From Evernia prunastri (lineage: Eukaryota > Ascomycota > Lecanoromycetes > Lecanorales > Parmeliaceae), in the NCBI GenBank assembly GCA_003184365.1, contig NKYR01000083.1, positions 1-64,000 of the forward strand: a stretch of DNA of 64,000 nucleotides, given 5' to 3'. Both the position numbers and the translations under genes were made by a program. A model generated the notes under the pieces. The model worked only from the letters and a program-made list of their open reading frames with translations, did not search any database and was not told the origin of the DNA. This document shows, in pieces, positions 1-12,430 of this stretch (position 1 is the first letter of the stretch; the number at the start of each line of letters is the position of its first letter).

Positions 1-113
1 AAGGAGCATATAGCTGCTATTCCATGTACATAGATTTATGGTGGGGGATGCCAAGCATTTGTGCACCCCAGGCGCCAGACGATGGGATACTCGAACCTCG
101 CTCTAATAGTATC
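1..113. other. GC-richer island at the left edge, unclassified
   Basis: About 110 bases of balanced composition are followed abruptly by RIP-type AT-rich DNA. On the minus strand there is a GGTTCGAGTATCCC-like string resembling a Pol III B box, so it could be the end of a tRNA-derived SINE or another short insertion cut by the window edge. No acceptor stem, A box or target duplication can be seen, so the class is unknown. Confidence 0.25.
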
Positions 114-3100
114 GTTTATATCGTTTTATTCATAAATCGCTATATAATTAATTCGACTTTAATATATCAAAATATAATTATTCAACTCTTTTAATATCTT
201 CGAGATATTATATATTACGAATTAGTATATAAAGAAATTCTTTAAGATTTAATCGACTATATCGATTTTAATTAAATTAGTAATTTATTTCGAAGATTTA
301 TCTTCGACTATTTATTTAATATAAATAATAATATTTATATAGCTACTCTTTCGTTAGTGAGTATTAATCTAACAAATTTAAGTCTATCAATTATCTTGCT
401 ATTTTCTTAATCTCTCTCTAAATAAATAGTATTAATTATATATTCTAAGTGTTTGCTTTATATATTAATTCTTGATAACTCTTCGTAAACTTCGAATAAA
501 ATAAAAAAAACGTGTTTAATATTTTACTTCTTTTATTTATAGATATATCTCGCTAAGTATATATTCGAGACTCGACTATTATATAGAAAGTATATTAAAT
601 CAATCTTTTTTATTCTTATCTGAGTGAGAATCGAGTTTTTCGCTTTCGTTAGATCTGTCAGAACCAGTATAGGCATAGCCAGGTATGGATATGGAAGACG
701 AAGGATAAAGAGTCTACCTGGCTATGTAGGAGGGTGGCATGGCTATATGTAGGCCATGGCCCAGCCCTATGGTCTCCATAGGGCTGCAGGGCTAACAAAG
801 GAGAAAGGTGCTGGAAGGCCCTGGTAGGGACCAGGGTACGGTCGTAACAAGATCTACGCGTAAAGCTCATTTTTTATCTTATAAATCTTCTCTTTATATC
901 GAATTTTTTATTCGTTCGAATATTTCGAATTAATAACGAATTTATATCGAGTTTTATTCTTTATTTCTTTACTTCTTAATTTTTCTTTAAATTTTTTTCT
1001 TATTACGATCTTAATTCGAGTTAATTAGTCTAAATTAAATATTATTTAAAGCTTTCGTAGAGCTTAGCTCTTCTTCTTCTCGACTAATATTTCTTCTATC
1101 TCTCTCTTTCGCTCGCGATTTTTTCGAAATCTCTTTTTAATATAAACGTTTCTCGTCTTCGTTATCGATTTTTTTTTAATCGCTTAATATCGAAAAATCG
1201 TTTTATCAAAAATAAATCGAATTAAAGCGGTTTAAACTCTGCTTTTAATATTCTAATACTAATAATTTTACATATCTTTAAAATTCGTCTTAAATAGATA
1301 TTCTATATTATCTTCAACTGCTTTATATATCGATTTTAGATCTTTATTAAACTTTTTAACATATATCATGTTATCGTCGCGTAGATTATAATCGATCGAA
1401 TAATCGCGCTATATATCTATCTAATTTTATTAAAAATAACGCTTTATATAGAGATGATCGTTATAGATAGCGCTTTACATTAAAAGATTATCTTTATCTT
1501 AATTTCTATTATATAAGATTTTTATCTAAACTTATTATCTATATAAAGATCTAGAATTCTTATATTCGTTTTCGACTTCGTAGTTATTAAATTTAAATTA
1601 ATCGTTATTATTATATTAAATCTCTTCGAGCTGCGAGTGAGATATATTAATTTATATTTTTACGAGACAAATAAGATTTCGTAAATAATTTTTTATTTTA
1701 AATAGATCTCGTACGTAAGTTTTAACGTATAATAATTTTTTTTCGTAATTTCTTTATACGTCAAAAGATAAATATCGTCTATAAATTCTCTCACTTAAAG
1801 TCGAAGTTTAATCTTTAAATATATTTTTATAAATAATACGTTAAAAAGAAAAAGAGAATTAATAAGATAAAAAAGCTCTATAAAATCTCTATCTTCGTCG
1901 ATTTTATAATACTTATTCGCTTTTTAAAAGTAATTAAAATTAATTTATCTTTAAAAAAGCTTTTCGTTTACTTTACGATTAATAAAATGATAAATCAATC
2001 GTTAATAAGATATTTTATCGAAGATTTCTATAACATCGAATAATAGAAAACTAATTACGTTATTCTTTTCGCAGTCTTATATTATATAAATAACTTCGAC
2101 TATTATCTCGAGTGTTATCTTCATAAATCTCTTATATCTAATATCTATTTATTTTTACGATAAAAGATTATAATCTTTCGTATAATCGTTAAGGCGCTTT
2201 ACTATTATCATCTTTAAGATTTTTTTAAATATATTTAATAGAGCTATCGATCGATATAACTTGATATTAAAGTAATTCTTTTTTTTTTCGATTTTTTTAA
2301 TATAATCGTATTTTATCTTCTTAAACTTTTTCGAATAATATTTTTTTCTTAAATACGTTTAAAATAAATATATAATATAAAAAGTAATTTATTAGAGATT
2401 ATACGAAAAAAACGACTCGATATATCGTTAATATTTAAGATTTTATTAGATTGTAATCGAAATATTATATAAAGAATCTTTTTTTACGTAAGATTATCGT
2501 TTATCGATCGCGATTTCAAATACACTCTTTTCTCGATATCTTTTAATTCGTCTAAAATAACGAAAAAAAGAATATGTTTTTAAGTATCGCTATTTTATCG
2601 TCGAATATATTTTATAATCTATTATTTTAATCTCGTAGAAATAAAAATTACGATAAAAATCTCGATTTTATATTCTTATTTTTCGCTTATTTCGTTAACT
2701 TTCACACGTTTTATAATAATTATAACGTATTGTATACGTTCTTTCTAAAGTAAATAATCTCTATTTTTTTTAAATATCTTATTTATTTTTCTTCTTTTTT
2801 CGCGTTATTTTTATTTCGATTTTTCGTCGCGATTATTATAAAAATAACTTATTAACGTTTTAACGTCGTTAATAATTTTATTATATTCTTAGTTTTAAAA
2901 CTACTTAATTCTTATCGATAATTTAATTCACGAAATCGAGATTTCTATTATTTTCGTTATATTTTAAATGAGCTTATTTACGTACGTTTCGATAAAATTT
3001 TCGTTTTTTAAAAATTAAAGTAAGAATTTCTATATCGTTTTAATTACTTTTCTAGTAATATTCTTCGACTTCGCGATCTTTTAAACTCTTCGTCAAATCT

Positions 3101-5400
3101 TTAAAACTTTTTTTATAATAAAATTAAATTCTATTTAAATTAAAAGATAAAAAGATAATTCGATTTATATTAAAGCTTAAGAATTATTCGATAGCTGTGA
3201 ATCGCTTTTATTATCTTTACGATAATAAAAATAAAATCGATAACGCTTTTCTATTCTCTAATTCTTCATATTATTATTCTTCTCAAAAATAAAAGCTTTA
3301 TCTTCTTCTTCTCGATAATAATTATTATTATATTTATTTTTCTATAATACGTAAATCGATTTAAATTATATTAGCTGAGATAATAAAGATTAAAGTCTTC
3401 GAAAAGAAGATATTTTTCGATTTCTTTAATCTACGTCTTTATTATTAATACGATAAAAGAATTACTATCGTTAATTAACGAGAGATTAAAATTATACGTA
3501 TTATAAATTTAAAGTAATCGCGATCGACTATCTTTCTTCGTCTTATTTAATCCAATTATTAATATATTTAAATCTCTCGTTAAATATTTTATTTTTTATC
3601 GATCTTAATTAAGTTTTTAATTAATATAAAATTATACTTTAATATTCTCTTCGTCTTTATACGTCAGATAGAATACGCTGAAACTAAAATTGTATAATAA
3701 TTTATTATATTTCATATAATAGAATTTCTATATCGCTAAAATATCGACTATCTAAACGATGAAATTTATTAATAAAATTGTTATAATCTTTAGTTTTTCT
3801 CTAATGTTATATTATATAATTTTTAATATTAAGTGTTTTAATATAAGATCTTCGTTGAAGTTATACTTATGTCTATATAAAGAGTCATCTAATCTAATTC
3901 TTTAAAAGACGATAAAAGTCTAAGTCTATTCGATCGTATTACTACTCTTAATTATAAGATATCTTTTTATATATTCGCGATCTCTTACGAATCTATTGAT
4001 TTAATCGCTTCTATCGCTTTTCTCTTTTTATATAATATTATTATAAAATCTTCGAAATTCGTCTAAGATTTAATCGAGTTAATCGACGTTTTCGAATATT
4101 TATAAAGTTAAATCTTATTAATTATTTTTTAAGTAGTTCGTTATCTCTCTTTAATCTTAAATAAATAACTCTTATTATATACGATATAATCTATTTTATT
4201 ATAGAATATATACGTCTTAAAGACTATCGATATCATCTTCTTATAATTTTAAATATTATAAAATTAATTATACTTTATATATTTGACTGTGTTCTCGCAT
4301 CGATTCATTATATATTTATATCTTTAATATCGAAAGTATTAAATTAACGAGACGTCTTAATCGTATCTCTTAACTTTCTTTATCTTACTACTCTCGATCG
4401 CTTTATTCTTAATTAATTTGTCGATTATTTATAAATTAATAACGCTAATTATTAATATTAAATAACGCTTTTCTTTTTCTTAATCGTTATTTAATTATTT
4501 AGATCGATTATTATAATTCTTATTTTATAGAATATCATCGAAAACATTTTTCGTACGATCTTCGTCGATTTAAATATTTTTAATATTTATTTTATATCTC
4601 GCTTTAGATTTTCTCTTATATTTTTAATTATTATTTAAATTAGTAAATCTTTACTACGTAGTCTATTAATCGTAACTATTTATCTCGTTAACGCGTTATA
4701 AATATTTTAAAGCGTCTTTATTAGTTTCGCGCTGTTTGTTCTCGCTATAATGTTTTTTTTTATTCTCGACTTTAATTAAAATTTAATAATATTTTTTTAA
4801 GATTTCTTTTAATCGTAATTAAAAAGAAAAAAAAATTAATATCAAAATTTCTAATATTTGTTCGTCTCGAAATAAGCTTTTTTAACTTTTTAAATTTTTT
4901 AGAATACTATTTTTTATAATATTACTCGTTTCGCTTTTAAAGGTATTTGAATCTTTATTTGTATCTTATTACTCTTTTTTTTATCGCTTTTAATATTATA
5001 CGCTCTACGTAAATTAATACGCGTTTAAATTCTCGAATAACGTATTTTCGATAATTTTAATAATTAAAATTATTTTCTCTATCTTATCTTTAATGTTCTT
5101 TATTATTTTCTTTGCGTATATTATTCTTTTTAATATAATTATTCGTAACGTTACGATTTCTATCGCTTCACGTATTTTAATTTCTTCGGTCTTATTATTT
5201 TCGTTTTTTCTCCGTCGTCGTCGTCATTATTATTCTTTCGCATCTTCTCTCTTTTTCGTAATATCTTTATAACTCGTTCGCGTTGTTCGTATATTTTATC
5301 GTCCGTCATTTTTCCTTTATTATTATATATAATCGTTATAAATCAAAATCTTTAGATACTTTTTAATTAAAATCTCGTTGAAACTCTCTATATTATACGC
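114..5400. repeat. AT-rich RIP-degraded block (contains one solo LTR)
   Basis: Nearly uninterrupted A+T with scattered CpG (tcg) and almost no CpA, the expected result of repeat-induced point mutation on old repeats. No open reading frame of useful length survives and no family can be read from it. The solo LTR at 656-849 interrupts it. The right end abuts the AATC-type tail of the LINE fragment at about 5401. Confidence 0.7.
656..849. mobile_element. Solo LTR, 194 bp, with AGATC target duplication
   Basis: The island starts TGTCAG and ends GTAACA (TG...CA termini) and is flanked on both sides by the same 5 bases, AGATC (651-655 and 850-854). That is the signature of an LTR retrotransposon reduced to one LTR by recombination. 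It has inverted stretches (GCCAGGTA near 674 and TACCTGGC near 713; GCCCTAT/ATAGGGC around 762-782). Its composition is normal while the DNA on both sides is RIP-degraded. No coding capacity. Confidence 0.75.
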
Positions 5401-5634
5401 GATTGATTTGATTTGATTGCTTAATACGCCTATCTAGTAAACTACTTTACTAATCAGGGAGTTCCTCGAATATTTGTAGCGCTGAAGAAACCTTTCGGAC
5501 AAAAACTTCAACTTATCCTCTCGTGTTATCATTGTTGTCAACTCTTAGTCTTTGACTGTCAAGTTGTTGCCACAAACCACTGTCACTTCCGTTCTCTTTC
5601 AGTCTGCCGCTATTGTTTCCGTGATTGTCTCCTT

Positions 5635-6329
5635 CTATGCCTTCTTTTTGCTTCCCCTCTTCTCCTTACCCTTTTTCTTGTTTTGGGTTTCTTTGTCTAG
5701 TCCTAGCGGTAATTTGGACCGAGCCAATTGCTCTTGGGCCAGCGAGAATTGATCGAGACGTCCTATTTTGATCATCCATCGTGCGGCAGCGCGTATTCCG
5801 TGCTTCTGTGTCAAGATTTGTCGATAATCTGACGTGCCGACTTGTTCAATGAGTTCTCTTCTCTCTTTCGCCAGTTCCGGGCAGAACAGTAATATGTGTT
5901 TGACCGTCTGTTTTCTCCAGCCGCATGAGCACTCAGCGTTTCGAATACCAGGTACCTTCATTCGACAGAGAAATTCATTGAGACCTATCTTCTCGCTTCG
6001 AAGTTGTACTGCCATTGAGCTTTCTGCTTTCCTTAGCTTGGAGTGGTAATCGAATCTATTGTCAAAGAGACCGCCTTCCTGAGCCGGACTTCTAACCGGT
6101 GTAGAGATTTTCGCTTGATATCTGGACCATCGATCTAGCCATTGTTGACGGGCCCAGTCTTAGACCCTTTGATCAATTGCTTTGACGTCTTGATATTCCT
6201 CTACGTCTTTGATTGGGTTGATCCAGTTCTTTTTCCTCCTTGTTGTACAAGCCGCCTCATGCCACTCTTTGACTCCTAAGGAGCGAAGCGCCCAGGCCTC
6301 TTTCTCTTTTGCCGGGGACGGCGGTATCN
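5635..6329 (-). pseudogene. LINE ORF C-terminus, unit A (premature stop)
   Basis: This unit has the zinc-knuckle motif and the complete Lys-rich C-terminus (ending GSKKKA). Relative to the sister units, a C-to-T change turns a CAA codon into TAA at 6162-6164 and breaks the reading frame. The change is in CpA context, the type RIP makes. The upstream end is cut at the N base at 6330. A few further substitutions distinguish it from the other units, so it is not simply the same read placed twice. Confidence 0.6.
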
Positions 6330-6330
6330 G

Positions 6331-7174
6331 CTCTTGGGCCAGCGAGAATTGATCGAGACGTCCTATTTTGATCATCCATCGTGCGGCAGCGCGTATTCCG
6401 TGCTTCTGTGTCAAGATTTGTCGATAATCTGACGTGCCGACTTGTTCAATGAGTTCTCTTCTCTCTTTCGCCAGTTCCGGGCAGAACAGTAATATGTGTT
6501 TGACCGTCTGTTTTCTCCAGCCGCATGAGCACTCAGCGTTTCGAATACCAGGTACCTTCATTCGATAGAGAAAATCATTGAGACCTATCTTCTCGCTTCG
6601 AAGTTGTACTGCCATTGAGCTTTCTGCTTTCCTTAGCTTGGAGTGGTAATCGAATCTATTGTCAAAGAGACCGCCTTCCTGAGCCGGACTTCTAACCGAT
6701 GTAGAGATTTTCGCTTGATATCTGGACCATCGATCTAGCCATTGTTGACGGGCCCAGTCTTGGACCCTTTGATCAATTGCTTTGACGTCTTGATATTCCT
6801 CTACGTCTTTGATTGGGTTGATCCAGTTCTTTTTCCTCCTTGTTGTACAAGCCGCCTCATGCCACTCTTTGACTCCTAAGGAGCGAAGCGCCCAGGCCTC
6901 TTTCTCTTTTGCCGGGGACGGCGGTATCAGTCGTTTCTTCTTCTTTTTGCCTTGCAGTTTGTTCCATATGTGCATGTTTCCCTCCTGCGTTACCAGATGA
7001 ATCCCACCACTGGCCTGTTGTTGCATCACTAGTCGGTCAAGCTGGATTTCTATTGGTGCAATTGCTGCTTCCGCCTCCAAAACTGGTACTGGGGTAGCTT
7101 TGAATGCACCGAGAACGGTTCGTAAGCAGTCATTTTGAATGATTGCTAGCCTTTTTATATGACTCTTGGTGGCC
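6331..7174 (-). pseudogene. LINE ORF C-terminal fragment, unit B
   Basis: Open minus-strand frame, bounded on both sides by N bases. It runs from a SHIKRLAIIQNDCLRTVLGA segment, typical of the stretch after the LINE reverse transcriptase, through a KKKKKR basic run and a conserved Trp-rich stretch (WARQQWLDRW) to the CSCGW...H...C zinc-knuckle. The C-terminal tail is missing at the 6330 junction. Differs from units A and C by isolated substitutions. Confidence 0.6.
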
Positions 7175-7175
7175 N

Positions 7176-8017
7176 CCATCGTGCGGCAGCGCGTATTCCG
7201 TGCTTCTGTGTCAAGATTTGTCGATAATCTGACGTGCCGACTTGTTCAATGAGTTCTCTTCTCTCTTTCGCCAGTTCCGGGCAGAACAGTAATATGTGTT
7301 TGACCGTCTGTTTTCTCCAGCCGCATGAGCACTCAGCGTTTCGAATACCAGGTACCTTCATTCGATAGAGAAAATCATTGAGACCTATCTTCTCGCTTCG
7401 AAGTTGTACTGCCATTGAGCTTTCTGCTTTCCTTAGCTTGGAGTGGTAATCGAATCTATTGTCAAAGAGACCGCCTTCCTGAGCCGGACTTCTAACCGGT
7501 GTAGAGATTTTCGCTTGATATCTGGACCATCGATCTAGCCATTGTTGACGGGCCCAGTCTTGGACCCTTTGATCAATTGCTTTGACGTCTTGATATTCCT
7601 CTACGTCTTTGATTGGGTTGATCCAGTTCTTTTTCCTTCTTGTTGTACAAGCCGCCTCATGCCACTCTTTGACTCCTAAGGAGCGAAGCGCCCAGGCCTC
7701 TTTCTCTTTTGCCGGGGACAGCGGTATCAGTCGTTTCTTCTTCTTTTTGCCTTGCAGTTTGTTCCATATGTGCATGTTTCCCTCCTGCGTTACCAGATGA
7801 ATCCCACCACTGGCCTGTTGTTGCATCACTAGTCGGTCAAGCTGGATTTCTATTGGTGCAATTGCTGCTTCCGCCTCCAAAACTGGTACTGGGGTAGCTT
7901 TGAATGCACCGAGAACGGTTCGTAAGCAGTCATTTTGAATGATTGCTAGCCTTTTTATATGACTCTTGGTGGCCTCTGAAGTGCCCTTTGGTTGATGCCA
8001 GATTGAGGCCGCTAATA
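7176..8017 (-). pseudogene. LINE ORF C-terminal fragment, unit C
   Basis: Same segment as unit B with a few substitutions, again cut at the low-coordinate side by the N at 7175. At the high-coordinate side the LINE-like sequence stops at about 8017 and passes into AAT-repeat and RIP-type DNA, so the reverse transcriptase domain expected upstream is absent or unrecognisable. No start codon of its own; this is a 5'-truncated remnant. Confidence 0.55.
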
Positions 8018-10794
8018 ATTCAATAATAATTAAATAATAATTAAATAATAAATAATATTAAGAATAGTATCGAATACTTCGAAGAAAGTATTCGAATTCG
8101 TATAAATAGATTAAAGAATATAATATAATAAAAAATTTATTCGATAAGTGAATATAATAAGAAAGAATAGCGAAAGTTTTTACTCTATTTCAACTAGTCG
8201 AAGAAAGATTTCTCTTGTAATATAGTCTACGTAGTAATTCGTAATTACTCTTCGTAGTTTAAGTAGATACGAATATAAAAATCAAATCAAAATAAATCAA
8301 ATCAAGTATATAATCGTAAGAAAAATTAAGAAAAAACTTTTTACGTTTATACGTCGAATAATCTATCGCTTAATAATAGATTATAATAGAAATATTTTAT
8401 AAATAATTATATTATCTTAATTTATTTATAGTGCCGCGTTAACTAATCGTCGTGATAAAAGTTATAATATTTCTCTTAATCGATTATCACGAATCGCAAC
8501 TCAAACGACTTATCAAAATTCGTATTTATATCTTTCATCGATATTAAAAATCTATATATTTTCAAACTTCTTTCGAATATTAAAAGTAATTTAAACTTTA
8601 TTATAAACTTATAGTTTAAATAATTTAGTTAAAACTTATATTTCTAAAATAATAAAATAATCGTAATTTATCTCGTTATCTCGAATCGTTTATTTTTTAA
8701 AAAGATCGACTCTACACGATAAGCGATAAATACGTAAAATCTCGATATATAATATTCGCTTATAGAGGTCTCTTTCTTAAGAATTAAGAAGATCTTATTA
8801 ATTTTTATATTTACTATCTTTCGCGAATTATAATATATTAATTAATCTTTTTTATTATAATTAAAATATTTTAAGAATATTTTATTCGCGAGAACGTGAT
8901 TATTAATTAACGTATCGATAACTTGATACGTAGCTGAGACGCTATCGTCTCTTAATGCTATCGATATTAATAAATATAATTATCTTTCGTTCGAATATCT
9001 AAAGTCTTCTACGAGCTTTAATTCGTCTTTTTCTTATCTTCGAGTGAAAATAAACTCGATAATCTTTTTTTTATTCTTTTATTTTAATATTTCTCTTTAT
9101 TTGTTATTAAAAAGATTAAAACGAAAAATAAAAAAAGACGTAATCGCATAGCGAGCTCGATATTATTCGAGATAGATAATAATTTAAATATCGATAAAGC
9201 TTGAAACGAGAATAACGAAAGCGAGACGAACTTCGTATTTTTAACGAAGAAATCGCTAAATAATTTTCGCGACGCTTTTAAAGAAATAGATTATTTATTA
9301 TTCGATATATTCGATTTTAAGATAGAATCGATTATTATTCTCTTTCTACGTTCTTATCGAAAGAAGATTTATACGTTAATTCTCTTTCTCTTCTTTTCTT
9401 TTTTCTTCAACGTTTAAAAAAAAAAAAAAAAAAAAAAATTTATTGAATTCGACGCTCGCATTATTCGAATATATTTTCGATTAATAATTCTTTTAATAAT
9501 AACGATAGAACTTAAAGAACTTATCTCTATTCTCTTTTATCGTCGTTATCTTCTTTATTCTTATCGCTTTCTTCGTTTTTTTTTTTTTTTTAATAATTTT
9601 AATCTCGATTTTTTTTTTATATTAGAAATATTAGCGATTTAATTATCGAGTTTAAATAGTTCAAAAAGTATACGTAATTAACGCTCTTCGAATCGAATAA
9701 AGTCTCTAAACTCGATCTTAAATATAGAATTCTTATCTAATACTTTTAAGTTAGATAACTTATCGATTAATATATTATTATCTAATAATATATTATTCTC
9801 GTCTTTATTATTCTATTAATTCTTAAATAATTATTTATTAACTATTTTCGAATAAGAACTCGATATATTATTCGTTATTTCGCTTTTAAATTTAAAGTCG
9901 CTTATTATAAGAAAATAGATTAATAATATTTTAATTTATATATATATATCTTTTTCATAAAGTGTGAAGATTTTTGCAAAATTATTGTTTTTTTATCGAA
10001 ATCTTTTATTTTTAAAATTTCTTGATTATATCGCTTTCGAACTAAATTTTTAATAAAATACGCTTTTTCGTTTTAAATTTTAATAATAACGAAGACGCGA
10101 TATAATTACGTCTCGATCGCGTTAAAAAGTTTTAAATTTTAATAATAATAATAAAGACGCGATAGAATCGCGTCTTAGTCGCGTTAGAAAGATTTAATAA
10201 AGTTATAACGCTAAAGAAGATAGTAATAACTACGTCGAATTACGATATAATAGAAGTTTTCGTTTAATATTGCGATCTTTAACTTTTTTAAAAATATTCG
10301 TCTTAATATTTTTAACTTTAAAATTTGTTAGAGAAATATCGCGATTTATAAAAAGAATACTATTAAGTATTAAATTTCTAGAGATATCACGATAAGATAT
10401 TGTATATAGTCTTAGACATATCGGCGGCGAGACGTCGCTGTCGATATTCTTAGAAATTTCATCGCTGTCGTATACTTTAGAGCATCTTAAAAACGTAATA
10501 AAAGATCGCGAGCGAAATCGTTAAAAAGTTATTAATATCTTCGTCTTTATAACAATATATATTAAATTATAATATAATTTAAAGTATAAATTATTAAAGA
10601 CAAATAAAAACGATAAAATATTCGTTAGACTTTATAAAGATTATTATATTTTTAAATTAAATAATAAAAAGCTTTTAAATTAAAGAGTGAGTTTTTTTAT
10701 CGTTTTAAAGCGTATTAATAATCTAATTTATAAGCTCGATCTATTATTAATTTAAAAAGCGTATTTTATTAGTATATATAATATTATAAGATAG

Positions 10795-11190
10795 GGCTGA
10801 GCTAAAAAAAACCTTGAATTTTTATGTGCAGTCAATCATAAACTCTATTTTATTACGCTTTTTGACAACGCGTGCTTAGTCAGTTCGTTAGGCCTTTCGA
10901 GCGCAGGAATATCAAAATCTGAGTGTGATCTTCTTGCAACTTCCATAACTTTTTAATTTTCTATTACTTTTTTATGATTCTTTTTTTAAATTGTGGAGGC
11001 TTATATGCGCTATTCAAAAAATTAAGAATTTTTTAAATCAATCTTATAGTTGTTAATGAATACTAAGTTGAATGCGTTTTACCTCTGAGAGATCCCGAAA
11101 CTAATGTGTTCCGAGGTGCGCGGCCCCGAAACCAGCCCCTAAAATCCTCAGAACACTTTCACGAATATATTCGTGGGTCTATACTTGTAA
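10795..11190. other. Less-mutated island in the AT block, unclassified
   Basis: About 400 bases with many CpA/TpG dinucleotides and GC-rich patches (for example around 11113-11146) sit between RIP-type sequence. The ends show weak inverted similarity (GGGCTG next to TA on the left; CAGCCCC next to TA on the right), which would fit a TA-inserting DNA transposon remnant, but the match is short and gapped. No coding sequence. Confidence 0.3.
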
Positions 11191-11639
11191 TTTTAATAAT
11201 AATATTCAAATTAGCGTTTAAAGACGACGATCTCTATTAAAGATCGTAATAAAAAGATTAATTACTCGTTATTAACTATAAGTATTCTAAATAAAAGAAT
11301 ATTTACAAGATTAAAAGATTAATTAATAAAAGAATAAGTCGATCTCAAAACGAGAAAGTCGCAAAAAATTCGACGTTATCGAGTATTTAATTAAATAAAA
11401 AGACTAAAGAAATATAATATAATATACAATATAATAATATAAATCTTAAAAAGATAGCGAAGTTTATAAAGAATTATAATAAAAGATATAAAAAGTAGAA
11501 TATAAAGACGTTTTAGAAGTACGATAAGATTAGCGAGTAAACTAATATCTCGTTAATATTTTTAATAATATACTATCGAGCTAAATAATAAACGTAATAT
11601 CGCTAAGTTATAGAAGAAAATATATAACATCGGCAAATC

Positions 11640-12070
11640 TAAAAAGTTTATTCTAAAATCGAATTTGCGTATTCTACGCATTCTACGTATAGTTTACGTA
11701 TCGTCTACTTATTTTTATATGAAGTTGCTTATTCTACGTATTGTAGAGCTGAGTTACTTATTTTACGTATTTTCTGCTATGCGTAGAGTGAGCAATTTTA
11801 TATAAAAATAAGTAGACTATACGCAGATCAGCTCTGCGATGCGTAGAATAAGCAACTTCATATAAAAATAAGCAGGCGATGCGTAGAATAAGTAAGTTAA
11901 CTCTACGTATAGTCTGTTATAAGCAAATTCAATATTAATATGCAACTTTATATTTTAAACGCGTAACTTTATACTTTAAACGCGCAAAAACCTTTTTTTT
12001 TAAGAGATCTATGTGACGACGACAAGATTCTACGACGACAATTATTTACGCTCGTGAAAAATTAATAAGT
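11640..12070. repeat. Palindrome-rich repeat array (GCGTAGAATAAG motif)
   Basis: The strings TTCTACGCA/TGCGTAGAA and TATTTTTATATGAAGTTGCTTATTC with its reverse complement occur several times in alternating orientation, so the segment could fold into nested hairpins. One arm is at about 11718-11742 and a reverse-complement arm is at about 11847-11870. The motif reappears at 12356-12420 and near 12740-12775, around the two MITEs. It could be a decayed set of inverted-repeat elements or a local satellite; no protein is encoded. Confidence 0.5.
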
Positions 12071-12078
12071 TTTAGCTA

Positions 12079-12258
12079 TCCCTTCGTCTAGTGATTTGGC
12101 AACATGCGCTAAATCTAGATGCTAATAGCCCTACGATAGATGCTAGGCAAGTAGAGAGAGCATTGATTCGTGTAGGAAGCGAGCTTAGTAAGTACCCGTA
12201 CTGTAAAAGACATAGGTTTCGAGTTTAGCGCATGTTGCCAAATCACCAGACGAAGGGA
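12079..12258. mobile_element. MITE 1, 180 bp, 37-bp TIRs, TA target site
   Basis: The terminal inverted repeats begin TCCCTTCGTCT and run about 36-37 bases through GATTTGGCAACATGCGCTAAA, with one internal A/G mismatch. TA flanks both ends (12077-12078 and 12259-12260), as in Tc1/mariner-type insertions. The interior has no transposase, so it is non-autonomous. The single TIR mismatch is a transition. Unlike its surroundings it is not saturated with A+T. Confidence 0.85.
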
Positions 12259-12430
12259 TATTACGCACGAGAGTAGATAATTAACGTCGTATAGTCTTGT
12301 CATAATGAAGTAAAAAATTTGACTGTCTTATAAATTTTAAAGTTACTCTAGATGCGATGCGTAGAATAAGTAACTTGATTCTACTTACTCTACTTATTCT
12401 GCTGTAAGTAGAGTGAAGTTGCTTGTTCTA

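Larger units (their letters stand above)
5401..8017 (-). mobile_element. Cluster of Tad1-like LINE 3'-terminal fragments
   Basis: Minus-strand open frames encode the C-terminal end of a non-LTR retrotransposon polyprotein: the region after reverse transcriptase/RNase H with a zinc-knuckle-like CSCGWRKQTVKHILLFC and a basic Lys-rich tail. The low-coordinate end carries, on the minus strand, an AATCAAATCAAATC-type tail, as expected for the 3' end of such elements. Three overlapping, nearly identical units are separated by single N bases at 6330 and 7175, so the copy number may be an assembly artefact. Composition is normal, in contrast with both flanks; the upstream part of the element beyond about 8017 is not recognisable. 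Confidence 0.7.

Noticed and set aside
658..870. 70-codon frame over the left GC island
   Set aside because: The island is a solo LTR with target duplications; the frame has no protein features or signal peptide, so it is not an effector gene.
5552..7897. Plus-strand hydrophobic frames across the LINE cluster
   Set aside because: Antisense shadows of the LINE ORF, repeated because the units are repeated; non-ATG starts.
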